DNA of 64,000 nucleotides from Fluviicola sp. (GTDB lineage Bacteria > Bacteroidota > Bacteroidia > Flavobacteriales_D > Crocinitomicaceae), in NCBI GenBank assembly GCA_029866325.1, contig JARWZO010000019.1, positions 124,001 through 188,000 on the forward strand, read 5' to 3'. Every line of letters begins with the position of its first letter. Position 1 is the first letter of the stretch. A model generated the notes under the pieces. It did no database searches and was not told where the DNA came from. It saw only the letters and a list, made by a program, of their open reading frames with translations. The position numbers and the translations under genes are program-made. Positions 22,217 to 30,870 of the stretch are shown here, piece after piece.

Positions 22217-23218
22217 TTACGTTGTCGAATGGCTACTTACAAATTCATCCAACGGCACTGCAAATTCGGTTGGATTCGCATCAATCCATTGACAAATTGC
22301 AGTGTATTCGGCCTGCTCGTTGTTGAAATCCAAAATACCATAGTTAGTGGCCAATCGAGGAATGTTTACAGTAATTGACTGTGCCAAAGGTCCATTTTTA
22401 GACTGCCACGCCTGAATATTCGTTAAGAACGTCAGAAAGGCGTCAAACGAAATCCCGGCTGCCAATTCACTAAGCTTATCTTTTAAAAACTCCTTTATCC
22501 CGATTCGCGTCAACCCTTCTTCCAACTGCGCTTCCTCTGTGGTTCCTGATTCACGCATTGGGCTAATGATATCAATTGATTCAAATGGTCCGTTTGCCAG
22601 CACATACGCGCCAATGGTGTCTTCAAAATTCTTGAACTGCCCCTGAGTTCCCCCATCATTAAAGTCCCCGCCCGGGAAATTGCGCAAGCTGCTATTTGTG
22701 TCGCCAATTTTCTGCCATGGAAAAACTACCGGAATGGCAGTTGAAGCCATAAATAAATCGGAGGCATCTAAGACCTTTTGATTGGTAGGCAAAAAGTTAT
22801 TCGCCCATTCTGTAGTCTTTGCCTGATCAGACAAGGTTAACACAAACGATTGGAACGGCAGATCGCCCAAGGTTGTAAATCCGGCCTGGCCTAAAAAGCC
22901 ATTCAACGTTTGACGCAATGGAGCGGTGTCTAATAGAGAAAGATGCAAGCCACCATGTTTAAAAACCTTATCGTTTGTCAATGTCCACAACAAGTTGGCT
23001 TTGTAATCATTGTCCCAACTCAGCGGGTTATTATCTCTAAAACAAGCGTTTAATGCCAATAAATTGAGTGATCCGGAACTAAACCCTGCCAGGATGGTAT
23101 TTTCCTGCGAGATCTTCAATCCCTTTTCGGATATAAGTTTGTCAATGCAAGCTACTTCCTGCGAAATACGCGCTGCTGCGCCTGTGATCATGATCAAGTT
23201 TTTGTTGTTGGATGCCAT
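22217..23218 (-). CDS. Patatin-like phospholipase
   Basis: 333 residues. Oxyanion/Gly-rich start NLIMITGAAARISQEVACID, nucleophile elbow GFSSGSLN (about residues 45-52), and the catalytic Asp in GGDFNDGGTQGQF (about 185). Serine-aspartate dyad lipases of this family cleave acyl chains from phospholipids. No signal peptide. It is isolated on the minus strand, with its 3' end facing the DoxX-YdeI unit. The gap to the next gene (23219-23414) holds nothing clear. Confidence 0.82.
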   Translation of the reverse strand: MASNNKNLIMITGAAARISQEVACIDKLISEKGLKISQENTILAGFSSGSLNLLALNACFRDNNPLSWDNDYKANLLWTLTNDKVFKHGGLHLSLLDTAPLRQTLNGFLGQAGFTTLGDLPFQSFVLTLSDQAKTTEWANNFLPTNQKVLDASDLFMASTAIPVVFPWQKIGDTNSSLRNFPGGDFNDGGTQGQFKNFEDTIGAYVLANGPFESIDIISPMRESGTTEEAQLEEGLTRIGIKEFLKDKLSELAAGISFDAFLTFLTNIQAWQSKNGPLAQSITVNIPRLATNYGILDFNNEQAEYTAICQWIDANPTEFAVPLDEFVSSHSTT

Positions 23219-23414
23219 AGAGTTGAGATTCGAGAATTAGTTATTAGGTTACTAATATACAAATAAAGACCATCCAACCTGTTTCCACAAAACGATAAAT
23301 CGACGTGACGAAACACAATCTAATCAGCGAATACTTCCCTTGTTTTTTGGTTGGAATTAGCGGTAAGTCCTTGACCGAAGCCAACTAACCTGCCACTAAC
23401 GCCAAAAAACGCGA

Positions 23415-24338
23415 TTATCCAACCACGAGCACAACCTTTCCATTCACACCACCAGCCGAAACCAAATCTTGGGCTTGTGCCGCTTCCTCAAGTTTAAACG
23501 TAGCTGAAACAAGGGCTTTTAATTTTCCTTCGCTCACCAACGACAAGCCATTTTCTAAACTCTTGGCAGACAAATCCGATGAAATAAACCGGGCATCTAC
23601 ATGGTGTTTTTCGGCTAATTCTGCTGAAGGCATGCCGGCAATGCTTAATAATTTACCACCCGACTTTACAACCTCAAAAAGTGTAGCTTGCGATTCACCA
23701 CCGGCGCAGTCGGCAACCAAATCAACATCTTTCACAAGCTTAGAAACATCTTGTGTTTTATAATCAATTACTTCATCTGCGCCGAGACTTTTCACTAAGT
23801 CGACTCCTTTGCCCGATGCTGTTGCAATCACATACAACCCATTGCTTTTGGCAAGTTGCACCATGGTAGCTCCCACAGAACCGGCAGCGCCTTGAATCAA
23901 CACTTTTTGCCCGCTAGATAATTTCCCTTCTGTAAACAAAATGGTTTGTGCCGTTCCAATGTTTACGGCCAATGAAGTTGCTTCTTCAAAAGAAACATTC
24001 CCGGGTTTCAACGAAACAACATTTTCGTTCGTCACCACGTATTCTGCATAGGCATTTCCCATTGTTGCCGCAATGACTTCATCACCGACTTTAAACTTCG
24101 TAATCGCCGATCCGATTGCCGTCACTATTCCGGAAACATCTAAGCCCGGAGTAATAGGCAATTCAACAGGACGCATTTTTTGCATGTAGCCCAACCGAAT
24201 TTTCACATCCAAAGGGTTTACGCTTGCTGCTTTCACTTTAATTAAAACGTCATTCTCATTTTTAACTTCGGGTGTTGGAATGTCTACTAATTCAATTACG
24301 TCTGAATTGCCAAAGTTGTTGTATTGTATCGCTTTCAT
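23415..24338 (-). CDS. NADP-dependent quinone-oxidoreductase-like MDR enzyme
   Basis: 307 residues, zinc-free medium-chain dehydrogenase/reductase. MKAIQYNNFGNSDVIELVDIP opens; SVNPLDVKIRLGY and GLDVSGIVTAIGSAITKFKVGDEV belong to the catalytic fold; the Rossmann motif is IQGAAGSVGATMVQLAK; the NADPH-binding end is GKVVLVVG. Such enzymes reduce quinones or enones. It is transcribed divergently from the HxlR regulator at 24448 and is almost certainly its target; the two share a 109-nt promoter gap with dyads. Confidence 0.88.
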   Translation of the reverse strand: MKAIQYNNFGNSDVIELVDIPTPEVKNENDVLIKVKAASVNPLDVKIRLGYMQKMRPVELPITPGLDVSGIVTAIGSAITKFKVGDEVIAATMGNAYAEYVVTNENVVSLKPGNVSFEEATSLAVNIGTAQTILFTEGKLSSGQKVLIQGAAGSVGATMVQLAKSNGLYVIATASGKGVDLVKSLGADEVIDYKTQDVSKLVKDVDLVADCAGGESQATLFEVVKSGGKLLSIAGMPSAELAEKHHVDARFISSDLSAKSLENGLSLVSEGKLKALVSATFKLEEAAQAQDLVSAGGVNGKVVLVVG

Positions 24339-24363
24339 GTTATTGGTATAAAGAATTTATTGT

Positions 24364-24422
24364 AAAACTACGTTATTAAGTATATATTTACTACTTAGTA
24401 GCAATAAAACACAAGTAGTTTT
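24364..24422. promoter_or_regulatory. Shared operator region of the HxlR/oxidoreductase pair
   Basis: The divergent gap contains nested dyads: AAAACTAC (24364-24371) with GTAGTTTT (24415-24422), and the near-palindrome CTACTTAGTAG (24391-24401) at the centre. The symmetry suggests an HxlR-dimer operator controlling both genes. Confidence 0.5.
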
Positions 24423-24447
24423 TAAGATACTTAATGCTCAACAAGAC

Positions 24448-24789
24448 ATGGAAATAAAGAATAAACAGCAAGGAATCATGATTGTAGCCGATGTTTTAGA
24501 CATTGTTGGTGGCAAATGGCGCGGACAAATATTGGCTCACTTATGCGACGATCCTAAACGTTTCAATGAATTGAAAACGGTTTTAAACAAGATTACCTCC
24601 TCTACCCTGACCAAAGAATTACGTTATTTAGAAGACATTAAAATGGTTGAGCGGAAGATCATTCAAGACAAACCGATCGTAATAGAATATAAACTCACAG
24701 ATCACGGTATGTCAATCAAAGATTTGATCGTTCATATAGTAGAATGGGGACAAAAACACAGAGATTCTGTTTTCAAAAAAGACGAATGA
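24448..24789 (+). CDS. HxlR-family transcriptional regulator
   Basis: 113 residues, single winged-helix domain: ADVLDIVGGKWRGQILAHLCDDPKRFNELKTVLNKITSSTLTKELRYLED is the HxlR signature. Lacks the conserved N-terminal redox cysteine near residue 10, though C35 is present in LCDD. Divergently transcribed from the MDR oxidoreductase gene; this pairing is typical for HxlR regulators that answer to quinones or electrophiles. Confidence 0.9.
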   Translation: MEIKNKQQGIMIVADVLDIVGGKWRGQILAHLCDDPKRFNELKTVLNKITSSTLTKELRYLEDIKMVERKIIQDKPIVIEYKLTDHGMSIKDLIVHIVEWGQKHRDSVFKKDE

Positions 24790-24872
24790 ATCGCATGAAA
24801 GAAATAACTTAGAAATGCTCATGTTCAAAACGTTGTCGTAAATTAGAAACGGCGAATTAAACAAAAGAGACA

Positions 24873-25304
24873 ATGGCCGACATATTTCATTACTTTCCAA
24901 TAAACGTTTCTATTGACAGCGTATTTGAAACCATATCAACACCAAATGGATTGGACAAATGGTGGGCAAAAACCTCATCAGGCAAAGCGGCAGTTGGTGA
25001 AACATTCCAATTTTTCTTTGAACCCAACTATCATTGGACAGCAGTTGTTTCAAAATGTATTGCTAACAACGAATTTGAATTAACGATGCAAACATCTGAC
25101 GAGGATTGGGAAGGTAGCAAAGTTGGTTTTCGTTTAACAGAAAAAAACGGTTTTACCGAAGTTCAATTTTACCATACAAATTGGAAAGAAAACAACGAAC
25201 ATTTTCGAATTTCGAATTTTTGCTGGGCAATGTATTTGAGAATATTGAAACGAAATCTTGAGTTTGGTGAATTTGTGCCTTATGCAGACAGGCTCAATGT
25301 TTAA
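24873..25304 (+). CDS. SRPBCC-domain protein (third copy)
   Basis: 143 residues: FHYFPINVSIDSVFETISTPNGLDKWWAKTSSGKAAVGETFQFFF is an SRPBCC opening, followed by the sheet (WTAVVSKCIANNEFELTM, GFRLTEKNGFTEVQFYH) and the C-terminal helix (FCWAMYLRILKRNLEFGEF). No ArsR gene adjoins this copy; the nearest upstream is HxlR, 83 nt away. A KOW gene follows by 17 nt. Confidence 0.82.
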   Translation: MADIFHYFPINVSIDSVFETISTPNGLDKWWAKTSSGKAAVGETFQFFFEPNYHWTAVVSKCIANNEFELTMQTSDEDWEGSKVGFRLTEKNGFTEVQFYHTNWKENNEHFRISNFCWAMYLRILKRNLEFGEFVPYADRLNV

Positions 25305-25321
25305 CTTAACATTAGTATAAA

Positions 25322-25510
25322 ATGACAACAACAAATTTAAAAGACGGTGACTTTTGCATCGTAATTGCAGGAACCCATAAAGGAAAGTCGGGCTTTGTTC
25401 AAGACATAAACACAAGCAAAACAGGCCATATTACCATTACAGTTTTGCAGAAGAATGGAGTTCGATTTAAAACACTTGGAAAAAGCGTAGAAGTGACGAA
25501 AGAAGAATAA
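25322..25510 (+). CDS. Small stand-alone KOW-motif protein
   Basis: 62 residues comprising little more than one KOW motif: GDFCIVIAGTHKGKSGFVQDINTSKTGHITITVLQ, then a basic strand and a short acidic end. KOW domains (NusG C-terminus, ribosomal proteins L24 and L26) bind RNA or partner proteins. A free-standing one of this length is unusual. It is probably co-transcribed with the SRPBCC gene upstream. Confidence 0.72.
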   Translation: MTTTNLKDGDFCIVIAGTHKGKSGFVQDINTSKTGHITITVLQKNGVRFKTLGKSVEVTKEE

Positions 25511-25730
25511 GAACTTCTTCTAACAACAGAATAAAAGACCGATGGGGTGCCATTATAACGATTTTTGCGTCTAATGAAATTTGATAGATAAGTCCTCAAA
25601 TAAGGTGAGGAATTTTGTCCGATTTTGTGTCAGCTGGGGCTTTCACTTTTAATGATTCAAAAAAACACGAACCCTAAACATATCCTAGCAATAATGTGGT
25701 AATAGTAATTCAACCAAAATAAATTGTACT

Positions 25731-26237
25731 ATGAAAAAACTAATTTTCTTTCTTTTCATCTTATTAGCGCAGCAAACCATGGCACAACAAACTAAACATC
25801 TAAAAAATGAGTACCACCAGTTTGACTTTTGGCTTGGGAAATGGGATGTTTACATCTACGGAACTGATACACTTGCCGGAAAAAGTCACATCGAATCGAT
25901 CATTGATAGTGTTGGGTTACAAGAAAACTACTCTGTGGTTAATGGCAAATACACGGGCAAAAGTTTTAACAAATACAACCCGGAGAAAAAACGTTGGGAA
26001 CAATACTGGATAGACAATTCCGGACTTACGCTTTTTTTAACCGGCAGTTTTATAAATGGGAAAATGATACTTGACGATACCGAATACGGCGATTCAAAAA
26101 AAGGGCTGAATCAAATTGTATGGGAAAAAATGGAAAACGGTTCAGTAAGGCAAACATGGAACGTAAGCAACGACAAAGGAAAAACCTGGTCTACGGTATT
26201 TGATGGTGAATATAAAAGAACGGACGAAAGTGAATGA
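25731..26237 (+). CDS. Secreted DUF1579-like protein
   Basis: 168 residues with a signal peptide (MKKLIFFLFILLAQQTMAQ). The mature part opens HQFDFWLGKWDVYIYGTDTLAG, the 'F.fwlGkWd' beginning of DUF1579-type lipocalin-like sandwiches, and ends RQTWNVSNDKGKTWSTVFDGEY. Periplasmic, ligand unknown. A gap of 220 nt before it holds no clear signal. Confidence 0.75.
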   Translation: MKKLIFFLFILLAQQTMAQQTKHLKNEYHQFDFWLGKWDVYIYGTDTLAGKSHIESIIDSVGLQENYSVVNGKYTGKSFNKYNPEKKRWEQYWIDNSGLTLFLTGSFINGKMILDDTEYGDSKKGLNQIVWEKMENGSVRQTWNVSNDKGKTWSTVFDGEYKRTDESE

Positions 26238-26296
26238 TCGGTATCTTGAAAAATGGTCAATAATTGGTCAACAATCGACCTGATTTATCTGACACC

Positions 26297-26761
26297 ATGA
26301 AACAACTCAACTATGTAATTATCCCATTTGTAGCTTTAGGATTGGTTTTGTCTTTAGCCATTGGTATTGAATACAATTGTAAGTGTCAAGAAATGTTTCC
26401 AACCTATTATGGAAGTCCTTTCGTGTTTAAACAAAAATCGTTGGGAAGTTCAATGGAATACTTCTACAGTATTTCGGGGCTAATACTAAATGTGCTGGTT
26501 TGGAGTCTTGCACTTTTCCTTATTGACAAGGCCATACAACGTATGATTGGAAAATTAAATAAACCGAAATTGACGCGTATCTCGTACAACATTCTGATCG
26601 GTATGTTGATCGCTTTTACAACGCTGAATATAGCAATGAACGCAAAAATGATTGGCCGCGGATTTGAAAAGGAATCAAATTACTGGTATTGGGACATCGA
26701 TAAAGAAGCTGAAAACGCGGGAGCAACTTGCGAAGGAGAAATGGTATTATTTACAAACTGA
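26297..26761 (+). CDS. Membrane protein of unknown function
   Basis: Start ATG 26297 (MKQLNYVIIPFVALGLVLSLAIG) rather than the in-frame ATG 26264, which would put a polar leader before the first helix. 154 residues with three membrane helices and a loop containing CKC (residues 29-31) and MFPTYYGSPFVF. No family recognised. The next ATG follows its stop by 1 nt. Confidence 0.65.
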   Translation: MKQLNYVIIPFVALGLVLSLAIGIEYNCKCQEMFPTYYGSPFVFKQKSLGSSMEYFYSISGLILNVLVWSLALFLIDKAIQRMIGKLNKPKLTRISYNILIGMLIAFTTLNIAMNAKMIGRGFEKESNYWYWDIDKEAENAGATCEGEMVLFTN

Positions 26762-26762
26762 A

Positions 26763-27302
26763 ATGAAACAAAAAGAACACATTGAGATTCCATTGAGTAA
26801 AACTAAAATGACGTTGACTCTTTTAGGCTCGCTTGCTTTTGTAGGAATTGGAATTTGGTTTTTAATAAAGCCACCAAAAATCAGTAATCCAATTTTAGGA
26901 AATCCGACACTGATAATTGCAGTAGGATTAGCTTCCATCCTATTTTTTGGATTTGTAGCGGTAAGTATTTTTCGTAAATTGTCAAGTAAAAATGTAGGGT
27001 TAATTATAAGCCGACAAGGAGTTACAGATAATTCTAGTGGTGTTTCAGCCGGACTAATTCCCTGGACAGATATTCAAGAAATCAACGTTTCGCAGGTCAT
27101 GAGCCAAAAATTCTTACTATTGATTGTTCGAAATCCACAGGAATATTTAGATAACGTTAGAAACCCCATTAAACGAACTGCCATGAAAGCGAATTATAAA
27201 ATGTATGGTTCACCCATCAGCATTTCAGCAAAGGTTTTAGATACTGACTTTGACAGATTGCACCAATTAATGGTGGAAAAATTGAAGGAATATAAAGCTT
27301 AA
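26763..27302 (+). CDS. STM3941-like membrane protein
   Basis: Start ATG 26763 (MKQKEHIEIPLSKTKMTLTL). The longer frame from 26652 overlaps the previous gene by 110 nt and is rejected. 179 residues: a KxK-polar start, two helices, then a soluble PH-like domain (GLIISRQGVTDNSSG, GLIPWTDIQEINVSQ, KFLLLIVRNPQEYL). This architecture is what I know as STM3941-type proteins, of unknown function. Confidence 0.75.
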   Translation: MKQKEHIEIPLSKTKMTLTLLGSLAFVGIGIWFLIKPPKISNPILGNPTLIIAVGLASILFFGFVAVSIFRKLSSKNVGLIISRQGVTDNSSGVSAGLIPWTDIQEINVSQVMSQKFLLLIVRNPQEYLDNVRNPIKRTAMKANYKMYGSPISISAKVLDTDFDRLHQLMVEKLKEYKA

Positions 27303-27308
27303 TAACGA

Positions 27309-27701
27309 ATGGAACCAACTTCCAGATTTGCCCAAACCAACGCAATTAAAGAATTAGCGGAAGAACTAAGTCTTCCCTACAATGTTAGTATGCAAGATTG
27401 GTCTTACGAAGTTTCAGATCCAAACGACATTGACAACTATATATCACATTACAAAGTGACAGCAGACGATGACAAGAAGTTTGTTTTAATGGAAATGATA
27501 TTGCAAGCAATAGTTGACCAAGACACCGAAGAGCAACTCGTGTTTTATTGGGAAAAAGTCCGCCAAATTTTAACAGACGATTTTAAAATTCACGAATACA
27601 CCATCTACTATTGGAAAAAACTTACGGAAATTAATTTTGAGAATTGTAAAACGCTAAGTCCGCTACTAAGAACGTTATGGACAATTCAGACTTCAAACTA
27701 G
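27309..27701 (+). CDS. Hypothetical cytosolic protein
   Basis: 130 residues, helical: ELAEELSLPYNVSMQDWSYEVSDPNDIDNYISHYKVTADDDKKFVLMEMILQAI, then YWEKVRQILTDDFKIHEYTIYYWKKL. The aromatic 'mqDWsyEvsd' segment recurs in small Bacteroidota accessory genes as far as I know, but I cannot assign a function. It follows the STM3941-like gene by 6 nt. Confidence 0.68.
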   Translation: MEPTSRFAQTNAIKELAEELSLPYNVSMQDWSYEVSDPNDIDNYISHYKVTADDDKKFVLMEMILQAIVDQDTEEQLVFYWEKVRQILTDDFKIHEYTIYYWKKLTEINFENCKTLSPLLRTLWTIQTSN

Positions 27702-27858
27702 AGATCAATAACAAGTATTAAAAAATGTCCATTACTCCTACTTCAAAGTAAAATTGAGACCACTAATTTGGCTGAATTAAGATCACGACTCAAAAAACTA
27801 CATAACCATTTGTGATCATTGTAAACTAATTCGTAACTAACAGATAAAGATGTGATTT

Positions 27859-28308
27859 ATGAAACTATTCAACTTCTTAAAAAACAGTGAAATAAAACCA
27901 AAATCAGATCCTTCCTTAGATGAAGTGACAGAAATTAACTTATTTGAATATGATATTCATAGCGAGGTCTTTTTGCAAAAAGTGAGAGAACTTAAGGACG
28001 TAAATAAAAAATATCAAAAAGGATTTAATCTTCTTCATTTTGCTTGTGAATACTATAACATTCGATTGGCAAAAGAATTACTTGAAAGACACATCAACAT
28101 TGAGGAAAAAAATATTTATGGGAACACTCCTTTGTGGACAGCTGTTTTCAACTCAAAAGGGAACTATGAAATGGTTGATCTCCTTTTATCACAGAATGCC
28201 AACCCAAACTCGATCAACAATGCGGACAATACTCCGCTAAAGTTTGCCATAACAATAGATGATAAAACATTAATTCAAAAACTAACAGAATCAACAACAA
28301 ACCTATAA
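27859..28308 (+). CDS. Ankyrin-repeat protein
   Basis: 149 residues with three to four ankyrin repeats: KGFNLLHFACEYYNIRLAKELLERHINIEEKN, YGNTPLWTAVFNSKGNYEMVDLLLSQNANPNSIN, ADNTPLKFAITIDDKTLIQKL. No signal peptide. Likely a protein-binding scaffold; short soluble ankyrin proteins of this size often occur as immunity partners, which is only a guess here. Gaps of about 157 nt before and 200 nt after show no clear signal. Confidence 0.82.
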   Translation: MKLFNFLKNSEIKPKSDPSLDEVTEINLFEYDIHSEVFLQKVRELKDVNKKYQKGFNLLHFACEYYNIRLAKELLERHINIEEKNIYGNTPLWTAVFNSKGNYEMVDLLLSQNANPNSINNADNTPLKFAITIDDKTLIQKLTESTTNL

Positions 28309-28509
28309 CACGTAATTGCAAAACGCAAAATAACATTCATGAAAATCACTACTCAAATTTACGCGGGGTTGTTTTTCAGCCATTTTGTTGAATGTGAAGG
28401 CTGTTCAAGCAGATCAATCCCAAAAATACTACTCCCCTAAATTTGAACCACACTACTAAAACTTGTCATTAATCCTAAAAACAGCTATTTTAGAGGAAAG
28501 TATCTCTTC

Positions 28510-29301
28510 ATGAAACAAGCCTGCCTGATCTTCTGTTTTCTATCATACATCTTACCGGCACAATGTCAATTGGATGCCTCAAGTGGTATTGCATTTCGCA
28601 CTCCTAAAGGCTTTGAAATGAGTTCGATTAACTTTATGTTTTTTAGACTTGACATCAAAAAAAAGAACTGGGTCTGGAACAATGAAATCTCATTTTGCAA
28701 GCATCAAACGTATGAATCCTATAGCTACAGCGGATATTCAACCGGTGGTGGATCAAGCGCTTATTATTCCACATTAACAAGGTATCACTCGTATATTCGC
28801 TACACACCATTGGTTATTCGCGAAGGTGTTGATTATAGCTTTGACGGGGCGAATCTTTTTTCAAAAAAAGGAACGGCATCACTCAGACTTGGAGCCTTTC
28901 TGCAAGTAGACATTCCACTTGAAGCTGAAGAATACGATAAAAACTGCGTTAAAACATCAGGCAATAACAGCAATCCAAACCACGAATATGTGGTAAGCGC
29001 AATAGATACTACGCACGATTTCACTTCAGCAAAGCCTCGGATACCTTATGTAGCGCTCGGTTTGAAATTATCACGCCAAATTTATTTTCAACACTTCTTT
29101 TTCAGTTGTCAAGTAGGCACCGGTGTTTATTATAAATCGCGTTTCCGATCAACTTTCCAAAAAGAGAGTATGCTCTATGATAACCAAAATCTTGAGCGTC
29201 AAAAACTAATTTACTTTAAATCTTTCGCTGAAATTACGTTTGGTATCGGTTATCGATTTCCGTCAAAGAAGAAAGCGGTCGAACCTTCCGTTGTAGAATA
29301 A
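28510..29301 (+). CDS. Exported beta-barrel-like protein, unknown
   Basis: 263 residues with a signal peptide (MKQACLIFCFLSYILPAQCQ). Alternating aromatic strands (KKKNWVWNNEISFCKHQTYESYSYSGYSTGGGSSAYYSTLTRYHSYIRYTPL) and a closing strand FAEITFGIGYRF suggest an outer-membrane barrel. No family name. The short polar tail after the last strand is unusual for a barrel and may be periplasmic. Confidence 0.6.
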   Translation: MKQACLIFCFLSYILPAQCQLDASSGIAFRTPKGFEMSSINFMFFRLDIKKKNWVWNNEISFCKHQTYESYSYSGYSTGGGSSAYYSTLTRYHSYIRYTPLVIREGVDYSFDGANLFSKKGTASLRLGAFLQVDIPLEAEEYDKNCVKTSGNNSNPNHEYVVSAIDTTHDFTSAKPRIPYVALGLKLSRQIYFQHFFFSCQVGTGVYYKSRFRSTFQKESMLYDNQNLERQKLIYFKSFAEITFGIGYRFPSKKKAVEPSVVE

Positions 29302-29388
29302 CCGCATTATGCTTGGTCATGTAACAAAAACGATTTCAACCGATATTGGGTATATTCGTGAATAGGAATCTAGTCTAGAAACAATCAT

Positions 29389-29820
29389 TTGAAAAGAATA
29401 TTCGAAATAGAAAATGACCCTGAAAAAGTGAATCGAATTCTCACTTCACTTAAAAAAGACAATCATCTGGCAAAGACATTTGAAGGGAGCGCAAAAAATG
29501 GTTGTTTAACCGGATTTTACACACAATTGGCTTTAATAAATGGAATGGTAATTGGCTATGTGAAAATTAAAGGACAATATGACCTAGAAAAAGGAGATTT
29601 AAAAATTCAAGTGATTCCAAGTAATTTATGCTGGGTTGTTATCGCTTTCAACCTCATAGCTATAACCATTTTGACAACGAAGGGAATAACTGGCGATTTC
29701 TCCCTGTTTATCGGATCTTTTCTTTTTTTGTTAATGACTTTGGTGATTATGATCGCTTTCATAGTAGAAAGTAGAAGTTTCATCAAACAAATTATTAGAA
29801 TTAGTCATTATAACAAATGA
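29389..29820 (+). CDS. Small membrane protein, unknown
   Basis: 143 residues from TTG 29389 (KRIFEIENDPEKVNRILTSL). A soluble N-terminal half contains LTGFYTQLALINGMVIGYVKIKG; two membrane helices follow (CWVVIAFNLIAITIL, LFIGSFLFLLMTLVIMIAFIV). The next gene starts 4 nt inside its end (ATGA), so they are coupled. No family recognised. Confidence 0.58.
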   Translation: MKRIFEIENDPEKVNRILTSLKKDNHLAKTFEGSAKNGCLTGFYTQLALINGMVIGYVKIKGQYDLEKGDLKIQVIPSNLCWVVIAFNLIAITILTTKGITGDFSLFIGSFLFLLMTLVIMIAFIVESRSFIKQIIRISHYNK

Positions 29821-30536
29821 GAATAAACAAACAAATTGTCTTTATACTATTCCTGCTTTTTAATGCAACTAGGGTATTCAGCCAAACCATTGTTCTTGTT
29901 GATCAGAAGAATAACATCTTAACTGTTGATTGGGATTATTCCGTTACGATAACTCTTGATCGAAAGACCTCTCTTTCGTTTAAATCAGAAAAAGCACTCA
30001 TACTAGTTCCTCAACTAAAATGTGATAGTCTAATTGAAATTGAGATTTCAGGTCCGCGTATTCAAACCTACTACTACCAATATTATTGCGAACAATTCAA
30101 TCAACTTGATACAATTCAACTTGCTGATAGAACGCTAATAAAAGGGCAGACTCCAAGATTATTATTGGGCAAAACTCTTGAGCTGGATTCAATTTACAAC
30201 AATCAATTATGGTTGAAAGATTGGCTCCTCGAATACAAAGATATTGTTGATGGTATTTCATTTAGCGTCTACAATACTGAACCGTTAACAAAGAAAGAAA
30301 AACGTTTCGTAAAGCAATCCATTGAACGCTATTGCCAACTAATTGACAAAAATGAATTTCGAGACAAGGTGTTTTTTAAGAATGAATGTTACACCACCGG
30401 TCAGGAAGATTTGTTTAACGCAGATAGCCAAATAACCAGAAGCTTCATTGACAATCAAAACACAACGGATATGAAGATTATAGCAGAAAAATATAGCATT
30501 GTGGTAACAGTTAAAATAGAATGGAAAAAGCAATAA
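29817..30536 (+). CDS. Exported protein of unknown function
   Basis: 239 residues with a signal peptide (MRINKQIVFILFLLFNATRVFSQ). The mature part starts like a beta sandwich (TIVLVDQKNNILTVDWDYSVTITL) and ends with a mixed domain (EYKDIVDGISFSVYNTEPL). Overlaps the upstream gene by 4 nt. Function unknown. Confidence 0.62.
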   Translation: MRINKQIVFILFLLFNATRVFSQTIVLVDQKNNILTVDWDYSVTITLDRKTSLSFKSEKALILVPQLKCDSLIEIEISGPRIQTYYYQYYCEQFNQLDTIQLADRTLIKGQTPRLLLGKTLELDSIYNNQLWLKDWLLEYKDIVDGISFSVYNTEPLTKKEKRFVKQSIERYCQLIDKNEFRDKVFFKNECYTTGQEDLFNADSQITRSFIDNQNTTDMKIIAEKYSIVVTVKIEWKKQ

Positions 30537-30649
30537 AATGGCGCTAACTACCATCAAGAACAATCGAACATTTCACTTAGTGGAAGCAATAAATTTGAAA
30601 TTAAACACTTTAATTTCGGAAAAATCAGTTAATAGTTGAATCTTTCATC

Positions 30650-30865
30650 AAGTGATTTTTAGCCATTTTAATCTTAAGATCGATACCTCTCAGGCTAAAC
30701 ATCAACTTCACCGTTTCCCTACTTTCAAAACCTCGTTTCCACGCCGTTTCGCGAGAATCATTATATTTGATAAATATCTGGCCGTTAGCTACCTTCTCAA
30801 GAATTGCTACTAATGGTTTTGTATTGGAATAAAACAAGTGAACTTTCACCAAACGAATACAAAAC
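30650..30865 (+). pseudogene. Degraded 5' fragment of a DUF1826 gene
   Basis: DNA from 30650 matches the leader and start of the intact DUF1826 gene (32064 onward): AAGTGATTTTTAGC, GATCGATA-CTCTCAGGCT, AAACATCAA. The start codon is changed (ATG to AAG). Translated pieces still resemble the intact protein (QNLVSTPFRENHYI against FQDLISTPFHGEMNAI), with stops and frame changes after it. It occupies most of the gap at 30537-30870. Confidence 0.6.
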
Positions 30866-30870
30866 TTAGC

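Noticed and set aside
26652-26762. Longer start for the STM3941-like gene
   Set aside because: Would overlap the previous gene by 110 nt with a non-homologous leader; ATG 26763 is preferred.
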